Positions 1 through 9,111 of a stretch of 64,000 bases of DNA are shown piece by piece; position 1 is the first letter of the stretch; the number at the start of each line of letters is the position of its first letter. The stretch comes from Ignavibacteriota bacterium (GTDB lineage Bacteria; Bacteroidota; Ignavibacteria; Kapaibacteriales; UBA2268). The notes under the pieces were generated by a model. The model ran no database searches, was not told the origin of the DNA, and worked only from the letters and a program-made list of their open reading frames with translations. The position numbers were made by a program, and so were the translations under genes. The stretch is from assembly GCA_019637995.1 (NCBI GenBank), contig JAHBUQ010000003.1:400982-464981 (forward strand). The letters run 5' to 3'.

Positions 1-1437
1 GTCCTGATTCGGTTCAAATTCAAACTCAAGCCGTTGTGCAATTACATTTATTGCATTCATAGGGTTCCGAATTTCATGTGCTACACCGGCAGCAAGCGTA
101 GCTGTTGCTTTTAGCTTTTCGTTTCTTTGTTTTATTTCTTCGGCTTGTTTAATTTGCGTTATATCACGTATGACAGCAATTGAAATATATGGCTCTTCAT
201 TTGAATCAATTATAGCTGACGTACTGTAAGCAAGAATTAATTTATCCCCATTTTGTCTTGTATGTTCTATTTCATTATATCCAAAAGATTTTCCTGCAAG
301 AATTGATTCTGACAGATTTAAAAATCCAATGTCGAAAATGAAATCAATCTTTTTCCCTAAATCAATTTTTCCAAATAGTGATTCTGATTTATGATTATAC
401 AAAATAATATTCTGATTCTTATCAATTCCGATAACACCTTCATTAATATTTGAAAGTAAAATACTTGTATAATCAAGCATTTGCTTATACTCTTCGCGTA
501 GCTTGATATGTCTTGAACGCTGATATATAAAGGCACTAGTACCAAATGCTATAAGGAAAAGCCCAAGAGAAAGCACTATTGTTCGCCTTGTATTACTTTG
601 ATTTATAGCTCTTACTTTATCTAAAGACAGTCCAAGCCGCAAGTACAAATCATCATCTTCATTTTCGATTTTGATAACAGATTCAAGTATTTTCTTTTCA
701 TTGTAATCAACAATTCTGCTGAATTTGGAATTGGTTTCATTGAGATTTTGCATTTCTGCATCACTATCAACAGTTGACAATGGCAGAATAGTATGTGTAG
801 CGGCAATCAATCCGATTTCATCCTGCAGGGCAACATATTCAATCTCAGGGTTATCGCTGAAATCATTGATGAGTTTTCCAATGCCTATTGATTTCCTTAG
901 GTCAAGTAGCTTTGATTCATCTATTCCTCCTACAATCAAACTTTTCTTGTCGTGAAATTCTCCGCCAACAATGTAATATAAATTTCCTTTGACTTCATGA
1001 ACGCCCAAATCCAGCCAGAAATACACCTCTTCACTTACATATCTCAAATATTCATTTAAGCGCTCATCCAAGTCATCAAGCGATTTAACATCAAGGTTAC
1101 TGACTACTCCATACCTATCCAAAAGAAACAGGAAATCTAAATCATACATTTCTGCAAATTCCTGCATTTGCTTTTTTGTAAATCTCTTGTGGGTATTCAA
1201 ATGGTCAGCAAGTGATGAGGCAGCAACAAGTGAATTGACGATTTCATCACGAATAATTTCATTGGTTTTTATATTGTTTTCGATTGATTGCTTGAGTGCA
1301 TATATCATATTCTCAGATTCTGAACGACTCATATCAAACAAATAATCTTTTGTCTCGTTCAGCTCAAAATAGGAAAATACTGCAACCGAAATTGCCAATA
1401 CAAAAGCTGAAATTGATATTAAATAAATTCTTTTCAA
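1..1437 (-). CDS. PAS-containing membrane sensor histidine kinase (3' end outside window)
   Basis: The reading frame is open from a TTG at 1437 down to base 1, and the gene continues past the window edge. An N-terminal membrane segment (about residues 4-20) is followed by a roughly 280-residue probably periplasmic sensor region. A second membrane segment (residues about 295-315, LSLGLFLIAFG) precedes a PAS domain and the histidine box AAGVAHEIRNPMNAI near positions 40-75. The ATPase domain is not in view. No ATG exists between the upstream in-frame stop (TGA at 1450-1452) and the TTG, so TTG is the best start. The family autophosphorylates the H-box His and passes phosphate to a response regulator. 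The signal and partner cannot be read from this window. Confidence 0.85.
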   Translation of the reverse strand, partial: MKRIYLISISAFVLAISVAVFSYFELNETKDYLFDMSRSESENMIYALKQSIENNIKTNEIIRDEIVNSLVAASSLADHLNTHKRFTKKQMQEFAEMYDLDFLFLLDRYGVVSNLDVKSLDDLDERLNEYLRYVSEEVYFWLDLGVHEVKGNLYYIVGGEFHDKKSLIVGGIDESKLLDLRKSIGIGKLINDFSDNPEIEYVALQDEIGLIAATHTILPLSTVDSDAEMQNLNETNSKFSRIVDYNEKKILESVIKIENEDDDLYLRLGLSLDKVRAINQSNTRRTIVLSLGLFLIAFGTSAFIYQRSRHIKLREEYKQMLDYTSILLSNINEGVIGIDKNQNIILYNHKSESLFGKIDLGKKIDFIFDIGFLNLSESILAGKSFGYNEIEHTRQNGDKLILAYSTSAIIDSNEEPYISIAVIRDITQIKQAEEIKQRNEKLKATATLAAGVAHEIRNPMNAINVIAQRLEFEFEPNQD

Positions 1438-1555
1438 TATTATATTAGTTCATTTTCAAAAATATCATATTTTAAAACTATAAAGGTCAGTTCAATATGA
1501 TTATTGTTTATTGTCTGGCAGAAAAGTAATTCATTTGGAAAATATATTACTACAA

Positions 1556-1617
1556 GTCAAACTGAGCGAAGCGTAAAGCCATGTTTTTGTACAGACTTCG
1601 ACTACGCTCAGTCTGAC
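1556..1617. repeat. intergenic inverted repeat with CTTCGACTACGCTCAG arm
   Basis: The arms GTCAAACTGAGCG (1556-1568) and CGCTCAGTCTGAC (1605-1617) are inverted copies with one mismatch. A related stretch, CTTCGACTACGCTTAG, occurs near 61046 inside a degraded RHS cassette, so this looks like a dispersed REP-like repeat. Apart from it and the terminator at 1722, I see no gene in the 1438-1778 gap. Confidence 0.6.
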
Positions 1618-1721
1618 AAATTGTGTCATCGTTTATATTTTTTAATTTTAGTGATCTCCACCTTAGTGTGACCACTTCTTGAATAATACTAATCTGTCTG
1701 ACAATATTTACAAAAATAAAA

Positions 1722-1749
1722 AATATTTTCCTAATTAAAGGAAAATATT
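1722..1749 (-). terminator. rho-independent terminator of the 1779-2900 gene
   Basis: A perfect 10-bp stem (AATATTTTCC / GGAAAATATT) with an 8-nt loop. Read on the minus strand it is followed by a T-rich run (TTTTATTTTT). It lies 30 nt beyond the stop of the beta-barrel gene. Confidence 0.75.
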
Positions 1750-1778
1750 ATTATTGGTAATTTATTTGTTCATTTATA

Positions 1779-2900
1779 TCAAATGCCAAGCTCTATGCCG
1801 AGAATTATGAAATTGCCTTTATAATTCATCATATCAAAGTTTGAAGAGTTGTAAAAATTATAATAATCTAAAATAATTTTCATATTATTCAATAAACTTT
1901 TTTCAAAATTTATTCTCCTTTCAAAACTTATTCCGAAATTGATACTTTTATCCTTTCTTACTTCATAATCATCATCAAACATATTTACTTCGTAATTATA
2001 TTCTTTATCGGATAATGAATATGAAACAGTGCTTTTAATATCAAACGGCAAAATATGAGTCAGTTTTAATGAGTAAGTTGAATTTACAAAGCTGAATGGG
2101 TCATCAAAGAATTCACTGTCACCTGCGAAATCATAGCCGATATAATTTACAGGAGTATCGTAATAATTCAGAGCGTTACTTCCTTCATACTGAACACTTA
2201 TTCCTGTTGATTCTATTATATTTTGTGCAATCTGCACGGAATATCTTAACTGTAATGCCGAACTTCCGAAATTAGTTTGAACCCTGCCGCCTCTTGTAAA
2301 TGTCATATCAGCTGCATCATCGGGGATTGAGTAATAAAACTTTGTGTGAAGATTTGAGCTAAGCTTAATTGCTGTTTTTGTTTGAAAAGACTTATTTAGT
2401 GTGATACCACTTGAATTTTCAATAAAATCAAGTTCATTAAGCAAGTTAAATGTTTTGTACTTGAAATCTGAATTTAAATTAAGTATAAAACCTTCATCAA
2501 TTAAACGGGTATAGCCGATTCCTGCAAAATACTGTCTTGTATCCGAGTTGTCATCTAAATTAACTGCCTGACGCATCAGGAGAGTGCCGTAAATACTAAG
2601 AGATGCGTTCTCATCTGAATTTGTGTATCCCGAATATCCGGTACCAAGAAATGCAGATAAATAATTCCTTTCAGAGAAGTTGAAATATTGAGCAATTCCG
2701 GCTCCACCCCATAAATTAAAGTTATCATTAGCTGAATACGAAAGACTCAAACTATTTGATGAGATCGGAGAGTTGAATGCTGTTCCATTAAACGAATTAG
2801 CAGTATATCCTGATTGAGAATTAAAATCAACATCAAGCTGAGAAAAACACAAGTTAATTGACATCATCAAAATTACACTATTTACAATTAGATTTTTCAT
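1779..2900 (-). CDS. predicted outer-membrane beta-barrel protein
   Basis: A 373-residue protein with a signal peptide (MKNLIVNSVILMMSINLCFS) and then alternating hydrophobic/polar strands rich in Tyr, Asn, Ser and Gly. It ends in a hydrophobic strand (NFIILGIELGI), as expected of a barrel inserted in the outer membrane. The start at 2900 is preferred over an upstream in-frame ATG because AGGAG lies about 10 nt before it and the signal peptide begins there. No family is recognised. It probably acts as a small-molecule channel or structural protein, but no substrate can be read. It has its own terminators on both sides, so it is likely monocistronic. Confidence 0.7.
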   Translation of the reverse strand: MKNLIVNSVILMMSINLCFSQLDVDFNSQSGYTANSFNGTAFNSPISSNSLSLSYSANDNFNLWGGAGIAQYFNFSERNYLSAFLGTGYSGYTNSDENASLSIYGTLLMRQAVNLDDNSDTRQYFAGIGYTRLIDEGFILNLNSDFKYKTFNLLNELDFIENSSGITLNKSFQTKTAIKLSSNLHTKFYYSIPDDAADMTFTRGGRVQTNFGSSALQLRYSVQIAQNIIESTGISVQYEGSNALNYYDTPVNYIGYDFAGDSEFFDDPFSFVNSTYSLKLTHILPFDIKSTVSYSLSDKEYNYEVNMFDDDYEVRKDKSINFGISFERRINFEKSLLNNMKIILDYYNFYNSSNFDMMNYKGNFIILGIELGI

Positions 2901-2928
2901 ATTAATAACTCTCCTGATTAAATTCAAT

Positions 2929-2966
2929 TAAAATGCCGGTCTGTCATTCTATTGAAAGACCGGCAT
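2929..2966 (-). terminator. rho-independent terminator between two minus-strand genes
   Basis: A perfect 10-bp stem (ATGCCGGTCT 2933-2942 / AGACCGGCAT 2957-2966). On the minus strand it is followed by TTTTAATTG. It ends transcription of the small Asp-repeat gene before the beta-barrel gene. Confidence 0.8.
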
Positions 2967-2973
2967 CATAAGA

Positions 2974-3366
2974 TTACTTGTTACCGCGTTTTCTAAGACC
3001 GGTTTTTGAGCCTTCGCCGGCACCTGAGCCATCCATTAATCTCTGACGAACTGCACTGCCTGCATTATCACAAACACCATCACCATCTGCATCTACAAAA
3101 TTCAATCTTTTACCTTTGCCTTGAGGATTACCGGCATTATCACAAACGCCATCGCCATCTGCATCTACAAAGTTTGGAGCTGCCGGATTATTCTTATTGA
3201 GTTTCTTTGGAGTTCCGGTATAGTTGTCACATACACCATCACCATCTGCATCAACCCAGTTAGTCTGGAGTTTTTTCTGAAGCATTTTGCCATTTTGAGC
3301 AAATGCATCGGTATTAAGAGTTACAGTAAGAATTACTGCTGCGAGGATTATCATCATCTTTTTCAT
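2974..3366 (-). CDS. small secreted protein with three VDADGDGVCDN calcium-binding-type repeats
   Basis: A 130-residue protein with a clear signal peptide (MKKMMIILAAVILTVTLNTDAFA). It contains three copies of the 11-residue motif VDADGDGVCDN, spaced about 25-30 residues apart in Gly/Asn/Lys-rich sequence. The DxDxDG pattern is the loop of EF-hand, dockerin and thrombospondin-type-3 calcium sites. A Cys sits at the same place in each repeat. The C-terminus is basic (GLRKRGNK). Start 3366 is chosen because the signal peptide begins there and AAAGG lies upstream; an earlier in-frame ATG at 3402 would add 12 residues. The function is unknown; calcium binding at the cell surface is an inference from the motif. 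Confidence 0.75.
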   Translation of the reverse strand: MKKMMIILAAVILTVTLNTDAFAQNGKMLQKKLQTNWVDADGDGVCDNYTGTPKKLNKNNPAAPNFVDADGDGVCDNAGNPQGKGKRLNFVDADGDGVCDNAGSAVRQRLMDGSGAGEGSKTGLRKRGNK

Positions 3367-3720
3367 TGGTTTACCTTTTAGGTTATAATTATTAAAAAAC
3401 ATTTTATTTTACTTTTCTGCACGCGTACAATTGTAGTTATACAAATGCCGTGCCAAGAACACAAGTCGATTATTAATATAGTACTTGCAAAATCATTCAA
3501 GTTTTTTACAAATTATTAATCGTCAATTATTGTAGTACTTTGCTTCATTACCGACAAAAATGTCGAAAAGTTATCAATTTCAGTTTATAATAATCTCTAA
3601 TGAAATTGAAACCTACAAAGCTAATTATAAAATGATTGTTTTTTGCATGGTTCTGTCCTGATATTGGCTATTCAAAATAGTTCGGATATTGACACGTTAA
3701 ATTTTTTATAAAAAACATTT

Positions 3721-3882
3721 AGAAATAAATTATGGAAATCAACAGGTAACATGAACCGTGACAACTTCGATGGCAGCTCATATGATGCAGAATCTGATTT
3801 GAAGATGCTCGGTTTTCAAATGTATAATAACGAAACTGGTCGTTTCAAAACGCCGGACCTTTCGAGAGCATATTTCTTGTAA
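3721..3882 (+). pseudogene. RHS-core 3'-end relic
   Basis: In the frame ending at the TAA at 3880-3882 the sequence reads LWKSTGNMNRD, then FDGSSYDAESDLKMLGF, then YNNETGRFKTPDLSRAYFL. This matches the end of the RHS-repeat-associated core (GxxYDxESGL...YxxETGRFxxPD). It stops shortly after the PD motif, so no toxin tip follows. There is no long ORF upstream. It is a different RHS sequence from the array at 54.6-64 kb. The rest of the 3403-3945 gap holds nothing I recognise. Confidence 0.65.
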
Positions 3883-3945
3883 TTGAGATAAAAAAATAAA
3901 TCTATTATGCTTGTGAATACAAACAATTGTCAATAACAAATTACT

Positions 3946-5793
3946 ATGTTAAAAGAAAAAACGCATAATTACCCTAATGAGGATTTTAGAGATAAAGTGA
4001 TGAATTTGCCGACCAAGCCAGGAATTTATCAATATTTCAACTCCTTGGATAAAATCATCTATATTGGCAAAGCAAAGAACTTAAGAAATCGGGTAAAGTC
4101 ATATTTCCAGCAAGGGCGTCACTTGGATGCCAAAACTAAAGCGCTGATATCACATATTTTTAGATTTGAATATATAATAGTTGATTCCGAAACCGAAGCA
4201 TTGCTTCTCGAAGATAATTTAATAAAGCAACACAGACCCAAATACAACATTCTGCTCAAAGACGATAAATCATATCCGTTTATACGTTTTACAAATGAAG
4301 CATATCCAAGAGTATTTCAGACAAGGCAGATTGTGCGTGACGGCTCAAAATATTTCGGACCATACACTGATATCCGGCAAGTCCGAAATATGCTGAAAAT
4401 TATCCGAACTCTTTTTTTGATACGCAGTTGTGATTTGGCGATATCTGAAGATACAATAATGAAAAAAAAGCACAGAATCTGTCTTGATTTCCATATAAAA
4501 AAATGCGAAGGTCCATGCGAAGGTCTTGTCAGTAGTCAGTCATATAATGATAACATTCGCAATAGTATAAAAATTCTTCAAGGTAAGACGCGGGAAGTTG
4601 AGAAAATTCTCGAAAATCAAATGAATGAACTTAGCGAAAACCTCGAATTTGAAAAGGCGGCTGTTGTTCGTAACAGGTTTTTATTGCTCAAAGAATATTC
4701 ATCCAAACAAAAAATTATTTCAGCAGATTTAGTTGACCGTGATGTTTTCGGAATTGCAAAGATTGACGACACGGCTTGCTCAATTGTGCTAAAAGTAAGA
4801 GAAGGTAAACTCATAGGCAAGCGGCATTATATCGTCAAAAATGCTGCAGAACTAAGTTATGAGAGCATTCTGCAACGCACGATTGAGAAATGGTATCTTG
4901 AAAGTGATTTTATCCCTTATGAAATTTTACTTCCTAATGAAACAGATGAATTTGAATACATTTCCGGTTGGCTTGCTAACCTTAGAGGCAAATCTATTGA
5001 TTTTCAGATACCTCAAATCGGTGATAAGAGACGAATTATCGAAATGGCGAATTCCAATGCAGAATATGTTATCAGAGAGTACAATCTTGCTCTTGAAAAG
5101 CGAGATCAGGTAATACCAAGACCGGTTTTATCACTGCAGCGGGATTTACGCCTAAATAAACCACCGAGAATAATTGAGTGCTTTGATAATTCGCACCTTC
5201 AGGGAACTGATTTGGTGTCTTCTATGGTTTATTTTGAAGATGGCAAACCCAAGAAGTCAGAGTATCGTAAATTTAAAAATAGAACTGTAAATCAAAATGA
5301 TGATTTCGCTGCTATGCGTGAAGCTGTCGAAAGGCGTTATTCACGACTGATTGAAGAGGATAAGCCTTTGCCTGATTTGATAATAGTTGATGGCGGAAAA
5401 GGTCAGTTATCATCAGCATATTCAGTTCTTGCAAAGCTTGAAATTACAGATAAAGTCCAGATAATCGGGCTTGCAAAACGGCTCGAAGAAGTATTTCTGC
5501 CCGGAAAGAGCGAAGCAATTAATCTACCCCGTACTTCGAGCAGTCTGAAGCTAATTCAAAAGCTTAGAGATGAAGCCCATAGAGTTGCGATTACTTATCA
5601 CAGGCAACTACGCTCAAAACGAACTATTGCAACAAATCTAAGTGATATTAAGGGAATTGGCAAAAAGACAGGCGAGAATCTGCTCAGAGAGTTCGGCTCG
5701 ATTGAAATCATCAAAACGATTTCTGATGAGGAATTATCAAAAATATTAAATAAAACTCAAATCAAAAATATTCGTGAATATTTTGCTATTTGA
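3946..5793 (+). CDS. uvrC: UvrABC nuclease subunit C
   Basis: A 615-residue protein of normal UvrC length. It makes the two incisions around bulky DNA lesions recruited by UvrA/UvrB in nucleotide excision repair. The GIY-YIG nuclease domain is at the N-terminus (PGIYQYF near 25-31, IIYIGKAKNLRNRV near 37-50). A UVR motif for UvrB contact lies near 225-245. The RNase H-like second nuclease shows IECFDNSHLQGTDLV and IVDGGKGQL. A helix-hairpin-helix DNA-binding end (SDIKGIGKKTGENLL) closes the protein. The ATG at 3946 gives a natural N-terminus. It stands alone, convergent with infC, with a shared stem-loop between them. Confidence 0.97.
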   Translation: MLKEKTHNYPNEDFRDKVMNLPTKPGIYQYFNSLDKIIYIGKAKNLRNRVKSYFQQGRHLDAKTKALISHIFRFEYIIVDSETEALLLEDNLIKQHRPKYNILLKDDKSYPFIRFTNEAYPRVFQTRQIVRDGSKYFGPYTDIRQVRNMLKIIRTLFLIRSCDLAISEDTIMKKKHRICLDFHIKKCEGPCEGLVSSQSYNDNIRNSIKILQGKTREVEKILENQMNELSENLEFEKAAVVRNRFLLLKEYSSKQKIISADLVDRDVFGIAKIDDTACSIVLKVREGKLIGKRHYIVKNAAELSYESILQRTIEKWYLESDFIPYEILLPNETDEFEYISGWLANLRGKSIDFQIPQIGDKRRIIEMANSNAEYVIREYNLALEKRDQVIPRPVLSLQRDLRLNKPPRIIECFDNSHLQGTDLVSSMVYFEDGKPKKSEYRKFKNRTVNQNDDFAAMREAVERRYSRLIEEDKPLPDLIIVDGGKGQLSSAYSVLAKLEITDKVQIIGLAKRLEEVFLPGKSEAINLPRTSSSLKLIQKLRDEAHRVAITYHRQLRSKRTIATNLSDIKGIGKKTGENLLREFGSIEIIKTISDEELSKILNKTQIKNIREYFAI

Positions 5794-5834
5794 CATAACT
5801 TGATTTGAATTATAATAGATGTGATTTGTTTTAA

Positions 5835-5872
5835 AAAATAAACCTTCCGAAATTTTAATTTTTTGGAAGGTT
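5835..5872 (-). terminator. terminator between convergent uvrC and infC
   Basis: A stem AACCTTCC (5841-5848) / GGAAGGTT (5865-5872) with an AT-rich loop. On the minus strand it is followed by TATTTTTTAAAA, suiting infC. It may act in both directions. Confidence 0.65.
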
Positions 5873-5911
5873 ATAAATAGCATATTTTCAATTAAAATTA
5901 ATGCAAATATT

Positions 5912-6484
5912 TTACTTTTTCTTAGTTTTTTGAGGGCTCATAATAACAGACAAATTTCTTCCTTCCATTCTTACAGGAGAGTCAACTTTGGCAATATCCT
6001 GTAGTTCAAGAACAAATCTTTCCAATAGCTCTTTACCAATTTCCTGATGTGTTATTTCACGACCACGGAACATAACCGAGGCTTTAACTTTGTTGCCTTC
6101 TTCGAGAAATTCACGTGCATGACGAGTTTTGAAATTGAAGTCATGAGTATCAGTACGCCACTTGAAACGAATTTCCTTCATAAGTTGTTGTTGCTGATTT
6201 TTCTTAGCAAGTTTTTCTTTTTTCTGAATTTCATAAGAAAACTTACCATAATCAATTAGTTTACAAACAGGCGGTTTCGCTTGCGGGGCAATTTCTACAA
6301 GGTCAACTTCTTTCTCTTCAGCCATTCTCAGGGCTTCTCGGGTTGACACTACACCTAACATATTACTGTCGGCATCTACTAATCTGACTTCCGGTACTTT
6401 AATCTCGTGATTGATTCTATGTGAGCGTTGTGGTTCTCTACCGCCTCTTGCAGGCGCTGATGGATTAAAAAAAATTGACTTCAA
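5912..6484 (-). CDS. infC: translation initiation factor IF-3
   Basis: A 190-residue protein matching IF-3 throughout. It binds the 30S subunit, blocks premature 50S joining and proofreads the start codon. The N-domain carries RINHEIKVPEVRLVD; the C-domain carries KEIRFKWRTDTHDFNFK and VKASVMFRGREI. It starts with TTG at 6484, with GAGG 5 nt upstream. The only nearby ATG (6493) is out of frame and hits a stop after seven codons. Rare start codons in infC are known from other bacteria and allow IF-3 to repress its own translation; that role here is inference. rpmI and rplT, the usual partners, are not adjacent. Confidence 0.95.
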   Translation of the reverse strand: MKSIFFNPSAPARGGREPQRSHRINHEIKVPEVRLVDADSNMLGVVSTREALRMAEEKEVDLVEIAPQAKPPVCKLIDYGKFSYEIQKKEKLAKKNQQQQLMKEIRFKWRTDTHDFNFKTRHAREFLEEGNKVKASVMFRGREITHQEIGKELLERFVLELQDIAKVDSPVRMEGRNLSVIMSPQKTKKK

Positions 6485-6703
6485 GCATTCCTCTAATAGT
6501 TAATAATAATTTTATTGAGATTTATAAAATTTTCGACTACAAAATTAATGATAATTCCTATTTTATCCTAATAAAAAATGAAATTTGTTACTAAATTATT
6601 GATAAATAGTTAATTTAGTATAAATTTTGCAATTTCTTTAGCTTTTTTCGTAATTGTAATAATAAAAAAGTGAATTTATATAATTAATATTTGGGTAGTG
6701 AAA

Positions 6704-8350
6704 ATGTTTGATAATCAAAAAAATGAAGTGTGGTATCAATTAGAAAATCACAAAATTGAAATTGACAAAACATCAATTAAACAGTTATTTAAAGAAGATC
6801 AATATCGTTTCAAAAAATATTCAATTAGTTTTATGGATACTATATTCGATTTTTCAAAGAATATAATAAATGAGCAAACTTTAGACTTATTGATAAAATT
6901 GGCGGAAAGTTCGGATTTAAAGAGTAAAATCGATGCTATGTTTACCGGCGAAAAGATAAATTTTACAGAGAAAAGAGCCGTATTGCATACTGCTCTAAGG
7001 AATATGTCGGACAATCCTGTATTTGTAGATGGTCATAATGTGATGCCCGATGTAAAAAATGAATTGGAAAAAGCAATGAGCTTTGCAGAATCTGTTAGAA
7101 ACGGAATTCATAAAGGGTTTTCGGGCAAGTCAATCACAGATGTGGTAAATATTGGAATTGGCGGTTCGCATCTTGGACCTGATATGGTTTGCACAGCTTT
7201 ATCACCATACTCCGGTTCTGTATCTGTACATTTTGTTTCAAATGTTGACCCCACAGACATTTCCGAAAAGCTCAGGAACTTAATTCCCGAAACAACATTA
7301 TTTTTGATTGCTTCAAAGACATTTACAACCCAAGAAACAATGTCTAATGCAGGCAAAGCCAAAGAGTGGTTCTTAAATAATTCCGGTGCAGGAAGTGAGG
7401 CAATCGCTTATCATTTTGCAGCTTTATCTACAAATATATATGCTTGCAAATCATTTGGAATTGCAGAGCAAAATATTTTTGGATTCTGGGATTGGGTAGG
7501 CGGCAGATATTCTGTTTGGTCTGTTATTGGTCTGTCAGTAGCAATTTCGATAGGCGCTGATAATTTTAAGAAATTTCTAAATGGTGCATATCAGATGGAT
7601 TTACATTTCCGAAATAGTGATTTTGCTAAAAATATTCCTGTTTTGATGGCACTAATTGGAGTATGGTATGCGAATTTCTGGGGTGCATCAACTCAAGCTG
7701 TAATTCCTTATGATCAATATTTGCTCAAATTTAGCGAATTTTTACAACAACTTGATATGGAAAGTAATGGCAAGAGAATCAATTACAGCGGAGATGAGGT
7801 GAGTTACACAACCGGACCCGTAATTTGGGGAACAATTGGAACAAATTCCCAACATTCATTTTTTCAGCTGTTACATCAGGGCACCCAGATGATTCCTGCA
7901 GACTTTATTGCAGGTATAAACAGTCGCTCTGGCGACCAAAATCAGCACAGTATCTTACTCTCAAACTTTTTTGCTCAAACCGAAGCTTTAATGAGAGGCA
8001 AGAATCATGATGAGGTCAAATCAGAGCTTGAAGCAGCTGGATTAAGCGAAAATGACATTAATTTACTACTGCCTCACAAAATATTTCCGGGAAATAAGCC
8101 TACAAATACTATTCTTTACAAAGAACTCACTCCGGAAACACTAGGTATGCTGATTGCAATTTACGAGCATAAAGTTTTCGTTCAGGGTGTTATTTGGGAG
8201 CTAAATTCATACGACCAATGGGGTGTGGAATTAGGAAAACAGCTTGCTAAAGGTATTTTGAATGACTTTGCCAATCAAGGCGAAATCAATTCACACGACG
8301 CCTCAACAAATGCACTTATCAATTATTATAAAGACAATATGAAAGTATAG
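6704..8350 (+). CDS. pgi: glucose-6-phosphate isomerase
   Basis: A 548-residue cytoplasmic enzyme interconverting glucose-6-phosphate and fructose-6-phosphate. Family signatures are intact: VNIGIGGSHLGPDM, SKTFTTQETM, FGFWDWVGGRYSVWS, GTNSQHSFFQLLHQGT and ELNSYDQWGVELGK. The catalytic Glu, His and Lys lie in these blocks. The ATG at 6704 is preferred; a GTG two codons earlier (6698) is an alternative. It is a single-gene unit between divergent infC and a convergent TPR gene. The length is that of the long (E. coli-type) Pgi class. Confidence 0.97.
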   Translation: MFDNQKNEVWYQLENHKIEIDKTSIKQLFKEDQYRFKKYSISFMDTIFDFSKNIINEQTLDLLIKLAESSDLKSKIDAMFTGEKINFTEKRAVLHTALRNMSDNPVFVDGHNVMPDVKNELEKAMSFAESVRNGIHKGFSGKSITDVVNIGIGGSHLGPDMVCTALSPYSGSVSVHFVSNVDPTDISEKLRNLIPETTLFLIASKTFTTQETMSNAGKAKEWFLNNSGAGSEAIAYHFAALSTNIYACKSFGIAEQNIFGFWDWVGGRYSVWSVIGLSVAISIGADNFKKFLNGAYQMDLHFRNSDFAKNIPVLMALIGVWYANFWGASTQAVIPYDQYLLKFSEFLQQLDMESNGKRINYSGDEVSYTTGPVIWGTIGTNSQHSFFQLLHQGTQMIPADFIAGINSRSGDQNQHSILLSNFFAQTEALMRGKNHDEVKSELEAAGLSENDINLLLPHKIFPGNKPTNTILYKELTPETLGMLIAIYEHKVFVQGVIWELNSYDQWGVELGKQLAKGILNDFANQGEINSHDASTNALINYYKDNMKV

Positions 8351-8435
8351 CAAAATGATAACACATGAAATGCATTACACACTTTTAAAAAATAAATCAA
8401 GAATATATACTCCTGATTTTGAGCAAAATGGACTG

Positions 8436-9065
8436 TTAGTCTTTAGATACTAACTCTTCGATAAGTCTTTCAACTTCGGACTTCAAGGGTGCATCTTTGC
8501 CTGACAGCTCCAAATATTTATCAAAATCCCGTAGGGCTAAATCATTGTTTTTCAAAACTTTATATGTTATAGCTCTGCCGTAATAAGCTTGTGCATACTT
8601 TGGATTAACACTTATAGCTTTAGAATAATCACTAAGTGCATTTTCATCTTCTTCAGCATAGTAATATACATTTCCTCGTGCGTAGTATGCTTCAGCAGAA
8701 TTTGGATATGACTCCAAATGCTTGGTAAAGTCTTCAATTGCTCTGTTGAGATTATTTAACTGTGTATTAGTAAGGCCTCGTGCATAATATAAATCTTTTA
8801 GATTGGCATCAAACTGAGCTGCTTTATTCAAATCAATCAGCGACTGATTATAATTTTTCAAATGATAGTAAGCTATACCTCTGCCAAAATATGCAGGAGC
8901 ATAATTAGCTTTGGTTTCAATAACTTTTGTATAATTTTGAATTGCAACATCAAAATTATTACTTTTCAAAGCATTAAAAGCAGTTTGAATCTGGCTAGCC
9001 TGCTGAGAAAATAAAAATGGGACGTTAAAAAATACAACTAAAATTAAAAATAATCTTCTAATCAT
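8436..9065 (-). CDS. exported TPR-repeat protein
   Basis: A 209-residue protein with a signal peptide (MIRRLFLILVVFFNVPFLFS) followed by five to six tetratricopeptide repeats, visible as AYFGRGIAYYHLKNY, LYYARGLTNTQLNN, AYYARGNVYYYAEED and AYYGRAITYKVLKNN. TPRs are helical protein-protein interaction scaffolds. Start 9065 is chosen because the signal peptide begins there; an in-frame ATG at 9125 would overlap murQ and add a poor leader. It is the third gene of a lipoprotein-murQ-TPR run on the minus strand. The partner is unknown. Confidence 0.8.
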   Translation of the reverse strand: MIRRLFLILVVFFNVPFLFSQQASQIQTAFNALKSNNFDVAIQNYTKVIETKANYAPAYFGRGIAYYHLKNYNQSLIDLNKAAQFDANLKDLYYARGLTNTQLNNLNRAIEDFTKHLESYPNSAEAYYARGNVYYYAEEDENALSDYSKAISVNPKYAQAYYGRAITYKVLKNNDLALRDFDKYLELSGKDAPLKSEVERLIEELVSKD

Positions 9066-9111
9066 AATAATTCTCAAAAATGTAATTCTAAATATTTTTA
9101 AAAATAAGAAA

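Noticed and set aside
3006..3381. His/Leu-rich plus-strand frames over the Asp-repeat gene
   Set aside because: They are antisense shadows of the GAT/GGA-rich repeats; the minus-strand frame has a signal peptide and motif repeats.
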